A DNA stretch of 21,995 nt from a virus: IMG/VR virus record IMGVR_UViG_3300025769_000955, positions 1 to 21,995 of that record, one strand, 5' to 3'. Positions 1 through 6,453 of this stretch are shown here, in pieces; within the stretch, counting starts at the first letter, position 1, and the number at the start of each line of letters is the position of its first letter. The position numbers were made by a program, and so were the translations under genes. The notes beneath the pieces were generated by a model. The model had not been told where the DNA came from and ran no database searches. It worked only from the letters and a program-made list of their open reading frames with translations.

Positions 1-21
1 CTCATTTTAAGCGAGCATCAA

Positions 22-62
22 CCCCCCAGTGCTAGACTGCTTAGTGGGGGGTATTTTTTTTT
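22..62 (+). terminator. Rho-independent terminator, plus strand
   Basis: A perfect 7-bp GC stem (CCCCCCA at 22-28 with TGGGGGG at 45-51) can extend inward through CTA/TAG. It is followed directly by a T-rich run (52-62). The T-run is on the plus-strand side only, so it ends a plus-strand unit coming from beyond the left edge. The far side of the hairpin is not T-rich, so it is a poor terminator for the leftward late operon. Confidence 0.85.
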
Positions 63-76
63 ATTAACTAAGGATA

Positions 77-133
77 GAACAATAAAAAAGACAATCTGCA
101 CAATAAAAACCCTTAAATCTGCACAATGAAAAC
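77..133. repeat. Phased direct repeats upstream of DnaA-like gene (candidate operator or origin sites)
   Basis: Two near-identical 18-mers lie at 93-110 and 116-133 (AATCTGCACAATAAAAAC and AATCTGCACAATGAAAAC, one mismatch). A partial third copy (GAACAATAAAAAAG) is at 77-90. The shared CAAT cores start at 80, 101 and 124, so spacing is 21 and 23 bp, about two helical turns. The core ATCTGCACA matches the DnaA box TTATNCACA at 6 of 8 fixed positions. The repeats are the only notable content of the gap between the terminator and the gene at 170. Binding by a regulator or by the DnaA-like protein itself is inference. Confidence 0.5.
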
Positions 134-169
134 ACCAATGCCAATAACAATTAAAAAAGAAGGATACAA

Positions 170-508
170 ATGGTCATAGCAGATTACATCATTGAGCACG
201 TAGCCGAAGAAACAGGCATCACTAAAAAATTGATAAAGAGCAAGTATCGGCACCAAGAAATAGTAGATGCGAAGCAAGTTATAGTGTTCGCACTGAGCGA
301 GCTTGGATTTACGCAAAAATTTATTGCGAAACAGTTAAAATACCGAGACCACACCACTGTGAACCACTTAATAAACCGAAGATGCTTCAATTCGCACGAG
401 AATCGCCTGAGAGCCACGCAAGCTGTAAAGGCATACTTAGATATGGCTTTGCTCGTGAACTCTTGTATAAAGCGAGATTTGGAGCGAAAAATTTCTGAGG
501 AGGGCTAA
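170..508 (+). CDS. Stand-alone DnaA domain IV-like DNA-binding protein
   Basis: This 112-residue protein resembles the C-terminal DNA-binding domain of the replication initiator DnaA. The diagnostic part is YRDHTTVNHL at about residues 58-67, which matches the DHTTV signature of the domain IV helix-turn-helix. It is preceded by helical sequence with DAKQVIVFALSELGFTQKFIA, as in DnaA, where a helix with an R/K-x-x-A pattern comes before the recognition helix. No AAA+ ATPase domain is present, so it cannot unwind an origin as DnaA does. In phages such proteins are plausible transcription regulators or replication accessory factors; which applies here is unknown. The ATG has a strong Shine-Dalgarno (GAAGGA, 159-164). 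The next gene starts 3 nt after its stop. DnaA-box-like repeats lie 40-75 bp upstream. Confidence 0.75.
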   Translation: MVIADYIIEHVAEETGITKKLIKSKYRHQEIVDAKQVIVFALSELGFTQKFIAKQLKYRDHTTVNHLINRRCFNSHENRLRATQAVKAYLDMALLVNSCIKRDLERKISEEG

Positions 509-511
509 TTT

Positions 512-724
512 ATGGAGATTATAGCAGTTTTGTCCTTATCTATTACAACTGGCTACATCGGCTACATTTTTGGCTCTAGCATGAAACAAATAGAAGCCTC
601 AGAGAAGTCAATCACTGAGGCATTTAAGGAAGGATACATAAAAGGGTATTTTGATGGACACGCTAATGCCACCAAAAAAGAAAAGCCCTACTTTGAGGAC
701 TTTCCAGAGATGGGTATAAACTAG
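512..724 (+). CDS. Small single-pass membrane protein of unknown function
   Basis: This 70-residue protein begins with a hydrophobic segment (about residues 2-22, rich in I, L, G and Y) long enough to span the inner membrane once. A mostly charged, helical tail follows, containing a GYIKGYFDG motif and an acidic C-terminus. A short N-terminal anchor with a soluble tail is common among small phage early proteins, but I do not recognise the family. It lies 3 nt after the DnaA-like gene, with a Shine-Dalgarno (GAGGAGGG, 496-503) inside the end of that gene, so the two are probably co-transcribed and translationally coupled. Its TAG stop lies in a CTAG shared with the stop of the convergent gene at 721-834. 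Confidence 0.65.
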   Translation: MEIIAVLSLSITTGYIGYIFGSSMKQIEASEKSITEAFKEGYIKGYFDGHANATKKEKPYFEDFPEMGIN

Positions 725-834
725 CCTTTCTTACTACGACCAGTCTTTTTCATAAAAGCCATTCTTCCGTTCTGGGCGTTTGGCTTTTTCTTTTTGTTTG
801 GGTCAGACTTCTTCGACTTGTTCTGGTACATCAT
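721..834 (-). CDS. 37-residue lysine-rich basic peptide
   Basis: This short ORF encodes a strongly basic peptide: K and R make up about 40 percent of residues, with clusters NKSKKSD, PNKKKKPN and a KKTGRSKKG end. There are few hydrophobic residues and no membrane segment. It may bind nucleic acid or phosphate, but no family is recognised. It begins with two adjacent ATG codons (834 and 831) inside the 3' end of the upstream small gene, overlapping it by 32 nt in another frame. It is the last gene of the leftward cluster. Its TAG stop is the reverse complement of the plus-strand gene's stop in the same CTAG (721-724). The fit into the otherwise empty space before the convergent gene argues that it is real, but its size leaves doubt. 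Confidence 0.55.
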   Translation of the reverse strand: MMYQNKSKKSDPNKKKKPNAQNGRMAFMKKTGRSKKG

Positions 835-949
835 CTTGTTGATTTTCTATTGCGTTTTTGTACCCTTGAATCAAGAATACGGTTTCGTTCAATTGCATTT
901 CGAGTTTAGCTTTAAAGGCTTCTAACTCTTCTATTCGTTGTTCGTTCAT
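803..949 (-). CDS. 48-residue predicted coiled-coil protein
   Basis: This is a short, highly charged, helix-favouring protein: about 35 residues of heptad-like sequence (IEELEAFKAKLEMQLNETV) and an acidic tail. The end of the helix, YKNAIENQQD, resembles YKVRIENEQD in the 44-residue protein at 6319-6453. The two may be paralogs or share a fold. Both follow fibre genes, so a role as fibre assembly chaperone or trimerisation helper is possible but not demonstrated. The start is preceded by GCGAGCAA, part of a 13-nt sequence found also before the chaperone gene at 15506. Its last 32 nt overlap the basic peptide gene in another frame. Confidence 0.65.
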   Translation of the reverse strand: MNEQRIEELEAFKAKLEMQLNETVFLIQGYKNAIENQQDDVPEQVEEV

Positions 950-992
950 ACGTGTTTGCTCGCTTTATGTTTAAGGTTATGACCAAATATAA

Positions 993-1298
993 CTACCAAG
1001 CCAATCCTTTCAAAGTCGCAGGATTCTTTTTTGCTTCGATTTGTGCCGTTATACTTGATTCAACATCTTCTTCGCCTACTTCAGCTTTAACCCAACCAAG
1101 AACGATTTCTTCGGTTAAGTCATCAAAAGCGATGTAATCTTCTGAAGATGGTTCAGGTTGGAAAGAGCAAGAACCGTACCGTCTGCCTGAATAAGATAAA
1201 TCTTCTACCGTTTCGGTATGAGAGCAATCCCAATGTGCCGTTACAACTCCTTTGTCAGAGTCGTTGGTGTATTCTAGTGTGTTAATTTTCCAGTTCAT
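993..1298 (-). CDS. Small conserved phage protein, unknown function (fibre-region accessory)
   Basis: This 101-residue protein starts MNWKINTLEY and has a beta-rich N-terminal half (VVTAHWDCSHTETV, then an aromatic and glycine-rich stretch). An acidic segment follows with IVLGWVKAEVGEEDVESSI, and it ends in a helix, IEAKKNPATLKG. This layout (beta strands on 'W...AHW', then 'DDLTE..VLGWVK' and 'IEA.KNP' near the end) matches a small protein family I have often seen near tail fibre genes in environmental phages. I know no experimental function. Its ATG overlaps the upstream stop by one base (TAATG at 1300-1296), so translation is probably coupled. A virion or fibre-accessory role is inferred from position. 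Confidence 0.65.
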   Translation of the reverse strand: MNWKINTLEYTNDSDKGVVTAHWDCSHTETVEDLSYSGRRYGSCSFQPEPSSEDYIAFDDLTEEIVLGWVKAEVGEEDVESSITAQIEAKKNPATLKGLAW

Positions 1299-1531
1299 TA
1301 TTCTGAGTCAGAGTTAAAGTTTGAGCGAATATCGTCAGTCCAGTAAGCGTTGCAAACGTCTTGAACGCTTTGTGGTAAGTATGAAATATCATCGTTTGGT
1401 TTTACAATACTTCTATGGTGTGATTGCGAAATAATTTCACCATCATCTAGTACCTTCGTTGTTTTACGAAGTTGTACTACGCCCGATTCTAGGACTTCTA
1501 TTTTTGAATATGATTCTTGTTTTTCTAACAT
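1298..1531 (-). CDS. Small phage protein, unknown function (fibre-region accessory)
   Basis: This 77-residue protein has an N-terminal beta segment (IEVLESGVVQLRKTTKVLDDGEIIS), then a histidine-containing strand SHHRSIVKPNDD and a short C-terminal helix with WTDDIRSNF. The pattern 'leader strand, DDGE..S..HHR..V.P.DD, then V...WTDD' recurs in small proteins next to fibre genes of marine and other phages. Its biochemical role is not known to me. It directly follows the 432-residue fibre gene and overlaps the next gene by one base, so the three form one translation-coupled block. There is no Shine-Dalgarno; the leader is AATAAAATT. Confidence 0.6.
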   Translation of the reverse strand: MLEKQESYSKIEVLESGVVQLRKTTKVLDDGEIISQSHHRSIVKPNDDISYLPQSVQDVCNAYWTDDIRSNFNSDSE

Positions 1532-1543
1532 AATTTTATTGGT

Positions 1544-2842
1544 TTATGATGCAGTATATACTATTGATAAATAAAATAATCCGCTTGTATTTGTAAGGTT
1601 GTTGTATCTATAAACAGTAGTACTATTTGATAATTCAATAGCAGTTCCTGCTCCACTTGAATTAAACCCTGAAGGAGTGGGTGAAGAATCCATTAAACTA
1701 GATTGACCCATATCTATTTGCCCTAAAATTATAGAATCAGCGCTAGCATTAAAAGGAAGATTTAAATTTATAACGCTTGCATCTGTGTTATCTATACTAG
1801 ATACATTAATTACATATTCAGCCTGCACTAATCTGCCTATCTTAGTGTATTTAGCCGATTGGCTAGTATATGATACAGTAACACTATCAAAAGATGGCGT
1901 AAAAGTACCTTCCTCGTAATCGTCTAAAGCGTTGGCAGTTGCCGTATCTCCATTGAAGGTTATTCCACCGCTTGAGAGAATACGCATACGTTCGGTAAAA
2001 CTTGCACCAGTCCATTGGCTAAATGTAAGGTAAGTACTATTTGAAGTCCCCCCTGCTAATATGCGTTGCTCTGCACCTGCACCCATAGACAAAGAATAAC
2101 CATCATTTATTCTTACACTACCATTAACGTGTAGCGCCCTATCAGGCGTAACCCCAATCCCCACGTTACCGCTTGAGTCAATGCGTATACGTTCTTGGGC
2201 GTTGGTTCGGAACGCAAAAGCATTGTTATCGTGTTCATAGCTAATAAGACCAACGTTACTATCTGCTGAATCTCCAAAATTTATATAGGTATCTGAACCA
2301 TCTCCAGTTTCTATCTGAATACCTACATTCCCAGTTGTTCTTTTAATGTGTAATTCTGAAGATGGACTTGTTTCTCCAATCCCAAGACGTGCCGTGCTTG
2401 CATCCCAATAAAAGGCTTCGTTTGTGGAAGTATCTCGGAAGGATATATCGCCACTACTTTTAACCCTTAGTCTTTCAGTAGAACTTGTAGATGTTCCAGT
2501 TGCAAACGCTAAATAACTTGGTGCGCCACCCGCATTTTCTCCGCCAAATCTTATTTCACTATTAACATTTGCATTTGCTTCCGAATACTGAGAACCAATA
2601 CTAACATAATTACCCGCAACTGTTGTTCCCGAATAAAGGTTAATCGCTCTTTCATTTGTATTTACGGCAGTTTTTATACCAATCTTATTTGCTGGTGCAT
2701 CTGTATTGATACCAACCGCAGTTAAAGCCGTACCCTTTCCATTTTCCAATCGCCCACTTGTAGGATTTGCATCGTCTGCATCCTTGATTGTTACAAGGCT
2801 TTGGTATGAATCTTTTAATTGTTTACCAGTAAGTGTTGCCAT
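1544..2842 (-). CDS. Tail fibre protein with repeated SSG(N)VGIG motifs
   Basis: This 432-residue protein has a fibre-like composition: many S, T, G and N, few cysteines. The N-terminal 50 residues (TGKQLKDSYQSLVTIKDAD) resemble virion-attachment segments of phage fibres. The shaft contains recurring units: ERLRVKSSGDISF (about 123-135), ERIRIDSSGNVGIG (217-230) and ERMRILSSGGITF (284-296), along with GIGETSPSSELHI and GIGVTPDRALHV. Such repeats are typical of trimeric beta-structured fibres. A C-terminal module begins at DDYEEGTFTPSF (about 307) and contains SAKYTKIGRLVQAEY, a common fibre tip domain. No S74 intramolecular chaperone is visible. It probably binds the host surface. A 98-nt gap separates it from the upstream gene, the longest gap in the fibre region. 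Confidence 0.82.
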   Translation of the reverse strand: MATLTGKQLKDSYQSLVTIKDADDANPTSGRLENGKGTALTAVGINTDAPANKIGIKTAVNTNERAINLYSGTTVAGNYVSIGSQYSEANANVNSEIRFGGENAGGAPSYLAFATGTSTSSTERLRVKSSGDISFRDTSTNEAFYWDASTARLGIGETSPSSELHIKRTTGNVGIQIETGDGSDTYINFGDSADSNVGLISYEHDNNAFAFRTNAQERIRIDSSGNVGIGVTPDRALHVNGSVRINDGYSLSMGAGAEQRILAGGTSNSTYLTFSQWTGASFTERMRILSSGGITFNGDTATANALDDYEEGTFTPSFDSVTVSYTSQSAKYTKIGRLVQAEYVINVSSIDNTDASVINLNLPFNASADSIILGQIDMGQSSLMDSSPTPSGFNSSGAGTAIELSNSTTVYRYNNLTNTSGLFYLSIVYTAS

Positions 2843-2940
2843 AATTTAGTGCTTGTCAAAATACATTGTTGATTGATTCCAAATTTGATTCGAGCGTGAT
2901 AAAACACCCCATCTGATATGTGATATATACGTAAAAAAAC

Positions 2941-3276
2941 TCAAGCCCAAACCCTGCTAGGAGAGTTAGGATACACTTGCTCTACATTCGTGAAGGTAGG
3001 TAACTCTACATCGCCTAATACTCGAATGTTTAGGTGTACCCCATCTATAAACGTAGGTGCTTGTAGTTCGTTGCCTTCTTCATCATACGTGCCTGCTACA
3101 TCTACAATAGTACCCACATACGAACAAGCGTGTGTTACTTCCGTAGTGAAATACGTTTTAGCAGGTACTTCGTTTCCTTCTTCGTCTGTATAGGCTTCTA
3201 TTGTACGAACAAAGGGTTCGCCTAGTTCGTTGAAGAAATCTTCTTTGGTTGGTGCTTTTAGGTATATGTCGGTCAT
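2941..3276 (-). CDS. Small virion or tail protein, unknown function
   Basis: This 111-residue acidic protein starts MTDIYLKAPTKEDFF and contains two similar segments, AYTDEEGNEVPAKTYF and TYDEEGNELQAPTFI, that look like duplicated beta hairpins with a DEEGNE turn. It ends with VYPNSPSRVWA, an aromatic-rich tail typical of small phage tail proteins whose C-terminus packs on a partner. No enzyme motif is seen. Its ATG overlaps the stop of the 891-residue fibre gene (ATGA at 3276-3273), suggesting coupled translation and possibly a structural or assembly partnership with that fibre. Function is not assigned. Confidence 0.65.
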   Translation of the reverse strand: MTDIYLKAPTKEDFFNELGEPFVRTIEAYTDEEGNEVPAKTYFTTEVTHACSYVGTIVDVAGTYDEEGNELQAPTFIDGVHLNIRVLGDVELPTFTNVEQVYPNSPSRVWA

Positions 3277-5948
3277 TGGGTAAGTTTTTTAAGTTCGTTG
3301 TCAGATAATCGTCTTGGGAAGTAAATAAGTTTTTTTATAGAACCATCTAAATATGTATCAGTATGTAAGTGATAGCCTATTTGAAGCTTGTTGATTCCTA
3401 TACCCGTTAAATCAAATGGAAATGTAGTGTCATTTGCTACCGTTCCCCCATTAATAATACCACTATTTGCCGTTGCATCAATTACTTCAGCACCCTTAAC
3501 AAAATCGGCAAAAGTAAATGTTCCTAATAATAGACCACCAGTACCATTTCCACCTACATTACCACGAATATATGCTTCGTTTGTTCCGCTTGTTTCAAGG
3601 TTAATTGACGTAAAATCTATACCAGGATTAGCCGTACTATCTTTTAGGACAAAAGGTGCTTTGTAGTTACTAGTGCTACCGTCAGGGTCGTTTGTCCTTG
3701 CATTGAAAAACATTGTACCCGAATCGTCATTGTAAAAGTCAGTAAACGCAGTACCACTTATATTACAAACATCAGCGCTTCTTACTTTTGTTGCCGTAGT
3801 ATAAGAATCAGCGCTTCTTGTGGTAGATGCCGTTGTGGTTGGGATGTAGCTTGTAGGTTGGCTTTGTTGTTCTACTTGCACACCCCACACAAACACATTG
3901 GCATTCGTTTGACCTGTATAATTAGAATTTTGTGTTGCATTAGGGTTGTTGTTGGTAAAATATAAGAAAAGACGAGCCGCATCTGAATCGTTTGCCGATG
4001 CCGTTGCCGTTATGCTTATTCTTTTCCAATCTTCAAAATCTTCTATTTTTGCACTATCAAGTCCTGAGCCAATATCGGTTACAACATTAGTAGTGATATT
4101 AAAGTTAGCATAAACGCTACTACCAAATCCACCACTTCCCCATCCTAATTGCATAATGTCAGGTGCGTTTGCTCCATCACCTTTTTTTACAAATACGCTC
4201 ATTGTCCAAGTTTCACCAATCGCAACGGCTTGGGCATGAGAAGATTGACCACCGAACCAATGACTTCCAGTATCGGTAGTTTCAGATACAAGATAAGAAT
4301 TTGTACCACCTTTCGGGTCTATTTCTGTATCTGCCGTTACAGTTGTTCTACTCGTAATCCAATACGTTGTGTTATCTAAATCTTCACTAGCTTTTGCATA
4401 ATTCACACTTTCATCTTCCAACAATAACCCTGCTTCTAACCATTCCCCACCAATGTATTTATGGTCGGTTCTTGCTACGTCAGTTGATGCCGTAGATAGT
4501 ACCCCACTTGCGTTAAAGAACGTTGCCGTACTTGCTCTACTTGTAAAGGAATGTTCCGTTGGGAAGTAGCTTGTAGCTTGTGAGTCTTCTTCTAATTGCG
4601 CACCCCAAGCATAAACCGTTGCAGTCTGTTGATTACTTCCTAAACTTCGTAGAGTTAAAGGTCTTGATGCCGTAGAACTTGATACTGTTTCGGTAACTAC
4701 ACATTTTTGCCATTCTGTTGTAAGCGTAAAAGAAGTAAAGGAAATGCCGTTTGCGTGTCTTATATTAATTATTTCACCACCACTATCTCCTTTTAAATAA
4801 ATCTGTGATGTATAAGTATTTCCCAATGTAACTGATGTAGTGTTAGAACTTAATTGTGAACGGTCTGAACTTGTAGTGCCACCTGCATCAAAAAAAATCT
4901 TGTCAGCCGAAGCCGTTCCATCAGGTGCGATTGCTTGATTAACTGTAACTACTGGGCTAGTACCTGCTCCTATACCTGCACCATTCCAATTAGTAGAAAA
5001 ATCTTCACTACTTGTAATCAAGTTTTCAGCACTTCCTTCTAGTAACAAGCCTGCTTCTGTTAGTACATCATCAACATATACATACGTATCAGAACGAGCC
5101 ACATCAACCGAAGCCGTTTGGATTAGTCCATTACTACCTAGAAAGGTTGCAACACTATCTCTATCGTCAAAGGTTGGTATCGTAGGAATGTAGGAAGTTG
5201 AGAATGAACCTACTTCCATCTGCGCACCCCATATAAGAATACCACTTTCGCCATCTCCAGTATAACTTACAGTATTATCTGTTGGTGTGCCTGCAATATA
5301 TGCTGCCTGAAGACCAACGCCCGATTGCGTTCTTGTAATAGAACATCTATACCATCCATTTCCATAATCTTCTATTTTTGCAGTAGAAGTAGCACCAATC
5401 GTTCCTAATTCACCCGTTGAAAGATTAAACCAAGAACTGTCAGTACTTCCAAAAAAAGCATTTATTCGTAAAAAATTATATCCATTGGCTTTTGCAAAAA
5501 TAGAAAAAGTATAGGTTACGCCACTTGATAGCACATATGATTGCCTAATACTAGGTGAAAAATCACCCGAAGGGCTTACCCAAGCATCAGCACTAGCCGT
5601 TCCATTGGGTGAAATACCTTTATTTATTTCTATTGTAGCATCTGTAAATATATAATTATTTGTTGAAAAATCTTCGCTTGCCTTGTGTATATTAGTCCTA
5701 CTTTCTTCTATCAGCAATCCCTCGTGAACCCCTGCACTAGAATAGTTTGGTCTTGCTTGTCCTGCCGTAGCTTCTTGAATAAGTCCATTCGCATCTACAT
5801 ACGTACCTACTGAAGCACGTGAAAAGGTTGCTCCCACACTAGCTAAGTGCGAAGTCATATCCGCAGGCGTTGGTTGCGAATCAAACTGAAGGTTTAATGA
5901 TGGTCTAACGCTTGGGAAATTACTCATAAGATGAATCGGTAAGGACAT
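3273..5948 (-). CDS. Receptor-binding fibre or spike with three tandem jelly-roll-like modules and a terminal lectin-like domain
   Basis: This 891-residue protein is built from three repeats of about 200-230 residues (roughly 40-255, 265-464 and 472-704). Each starts with a header (TF..A.G....A..DVAR...Y, then EGLLIEES or AGLLLE, then ASEDFS). A beta-sandwich-like segment with conserved W and F follows, and each unit closes with WGAQ.E..S..TSYIPT, as in GAQMEVGSFSTSYIPT, GAQLEEDSQATSYFPT and GVQVEQQSQPTSYIPT. The last 180 residues (about 710-891) resemble a concanavalin-like lectin domain and end GSIKKLIYFPRRLSDNELKKL, a familiar C-terminal strand in phage fibres. Carbohydrate binding is inferred from fold type, not shown. 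The ATG follows the upstream stop directly (TAAATG). Confidence 0.8.
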   Translation of the reverse strand: MSLPIHLMSNFPSVRPSLNLQFDSQPTPADMTSHLASVGATFSRASVGTYVDANGLIQEATAGQARPNYSSAGVHEGLLIEESRTNIHKASEDFSTNNYIFTDATIEINKGISPNGTASADAWVSPSGDFSPSIRQSYVLSSGVTYTFSIFAKANGYNFLRINAFFGSTDSSWFNLSTGELGTIGATSTAKIEDYGNGWYRCSITRTQSGVGLQAAYIAGTPTDNTVSYTGDGESGILIWGAQMEVGSFSTSYIPTIPTFDDRDSVATFLGSNGLIQTASVDVARSDTYVYVDDVLTEAGLLLEGSAENLITSSEDFSTNWNGAGIGAGTSPVVTVNQAIAPDGTASADKIFFDAGGTTSSDRSQLSSNTTSVTLGNTYTSQIYLKGDSGGEIINIRHANGISFTSFTLTTEWQKCVVTETVSSSTASRPLTLRSLGSNQQTATVYAWGAQLEEDSQATSYFPTEHSFTSRASTATFFNASGVLSTASTDVARTDHKYIGGEWLEAGLLLEDESVNYAKASEDLDNTTYWITSRTTVTADTEIDPKGGTNSYLVSETTDTGSHWFGGQSSHAQAVAIGETWTMSVFVKKGDGANAPDIMQLGWGSGGFGSSVYANFNITTNVVTDIGSGLDSAKIEDFEDWKRISITATASANDSDAARLFLYFTNNNPNATQNSNYTGQTNANVFVWGVQVEQQSQPTSYIPTTTASTTRSADSYTTATKVRSADVCNISGTAFTDFYNDDSGTMFFNARTNDPDGSTSNYKAPFVLKDSTANPGIDFTSINLETSGTNEAYIRGNVGGNGTGGLLLGTFTFADFVKGAEVIDATANSGIINGGTVANDTTFPFDLTGIGINKLQIGYHLHTDTYLDGSIKKLIYFPRRLSDNELKKLTQ

Positions 5949-6281
5949 TTAATCTAATATATCAACAAGTAGGAATTTAACGGTTCTTTCAGACGCTTCA
6001 TTGGATGCACCCTTAACACGAACCTTGTTCACGTCTTTGAATACATCAGCAGGAAGGGAATGCTTGCCATCCGCTACTGATACAGAAAACTTAGTTCCAA
6101 ACGTATCATAGATGTTAAGCCACGTTCCATCCACTTCTACTTGTAGGTCAAATGACGTGTTCGTGTACGTGCCTTCTAGTACGAGACTTCCCATTTCAAA
6201 GGCTTTGTTGCTACGGTTAAATTCTACCGCCCCAGAGACGCTTGCTCCAGAGGCTATGGTTGTTACTTCTAGTTTAGGCAT
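5949..6281 (-). CDS. Small beta-rich virion protein
   Basis: This 110-residue protein begins MPKLEVTTIASGASVSGAV and is predicted to be a small beta sandwich. It has alternating strands such as MGSLVLEGTYTNTSFDLQVEVDGTWLNIYD, a PADVFKDVNKVRVKG segment and a hydrophobic C-terminus. Proteins with this order (TTIASGA..S....F, then 'F.V..DG.....YD..G', then 'VRVK' strand) are frequent next to fibre genes in environmental phages and are thought to be structural, but the precise role is not known to me. It sits between the 44-residue coiled-coil gene and the 891-residue fibre, with its stop abutting the fibre start. It may be an adaptor attaching that fibre to the tail; that is inference. Confidence 0.65.
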   Translation of the reverse strand: MPKLEVTTIASGASVSGAVEFNRSNKAFEMGSLVLEGTYTNTSFDLQVEVDGTWLNIYDTFGTKFSVSVADGKHSLPADVFKDVNKVRVKGASNEASERTVKFLLVDILD

Positions 6282-6318
6282 GGTCTTATTTTTTTTGGGT
6301 TATAACCTCAGAAGAATA

Positions 6319-6453
6319 CTAATTGTCTTGTTCGTTTTCAATACGAACTTTATAATTTTGTATAATCTGCTGGATGAGGGCGTGCGCCTCATAGTTAACA
6401 TTGAGCTTTCTAAGGTCGTTCTGTATTGCTTCGAGTAATTCTAGTTGTGTCAT
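6319..6453 (-). CDS. 44-residue predicted coiled-coil protein
   Basis: This short protein is almost entirely helical by composition, starting MTQLELLEAIQNDL and ending YKVRIENEQDN. It has heptad-like leucines and isoleucines. Its ATG overlaps the stop of the giant fibre gene (ATGA, 6453-6450), which strongly supports translation by coupling. The C-terminal YK..IEN.QD is shared with the 48-residue protein at 803-949, which also lies in the fibre region. Small coiled-coil proteins encoded next to fibres can act as trimerisation chaperones, such as T4 gp57A. That role is only a hypothesis here. No signal peptide or membrane segment is seen. Confidence 0.7.
   Translation of the reverse strand: MTQLELLEAIQNDLRKLNVNYEAHALIQQIIQNYKVRIENEQDN

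Noticed and set aside
113-417. Minus-strand ORFs antisense to the DnaA-like gene
   Set aside because: Their sequences look like shadows of the DnaA-like gene, which carries a recognisable motif and a Shine-Dalgarno.
2843-2940. Bacteroidota-type promoter before the 432-residue fibre gene
   Set aside because: There is a TTTG and a TATTTTG with 16 bases between them, but the second box lacks a base of TAnnTTTG and the spacing is short. Not convincing.
1298-6453. Plus-strand ORFs opposite the fibre genes
   Set aside because: They run antisense to strongly supported fibre genes. Low-complexity fibre codons leave the opposite strand open; no start signals or recognisable domains.
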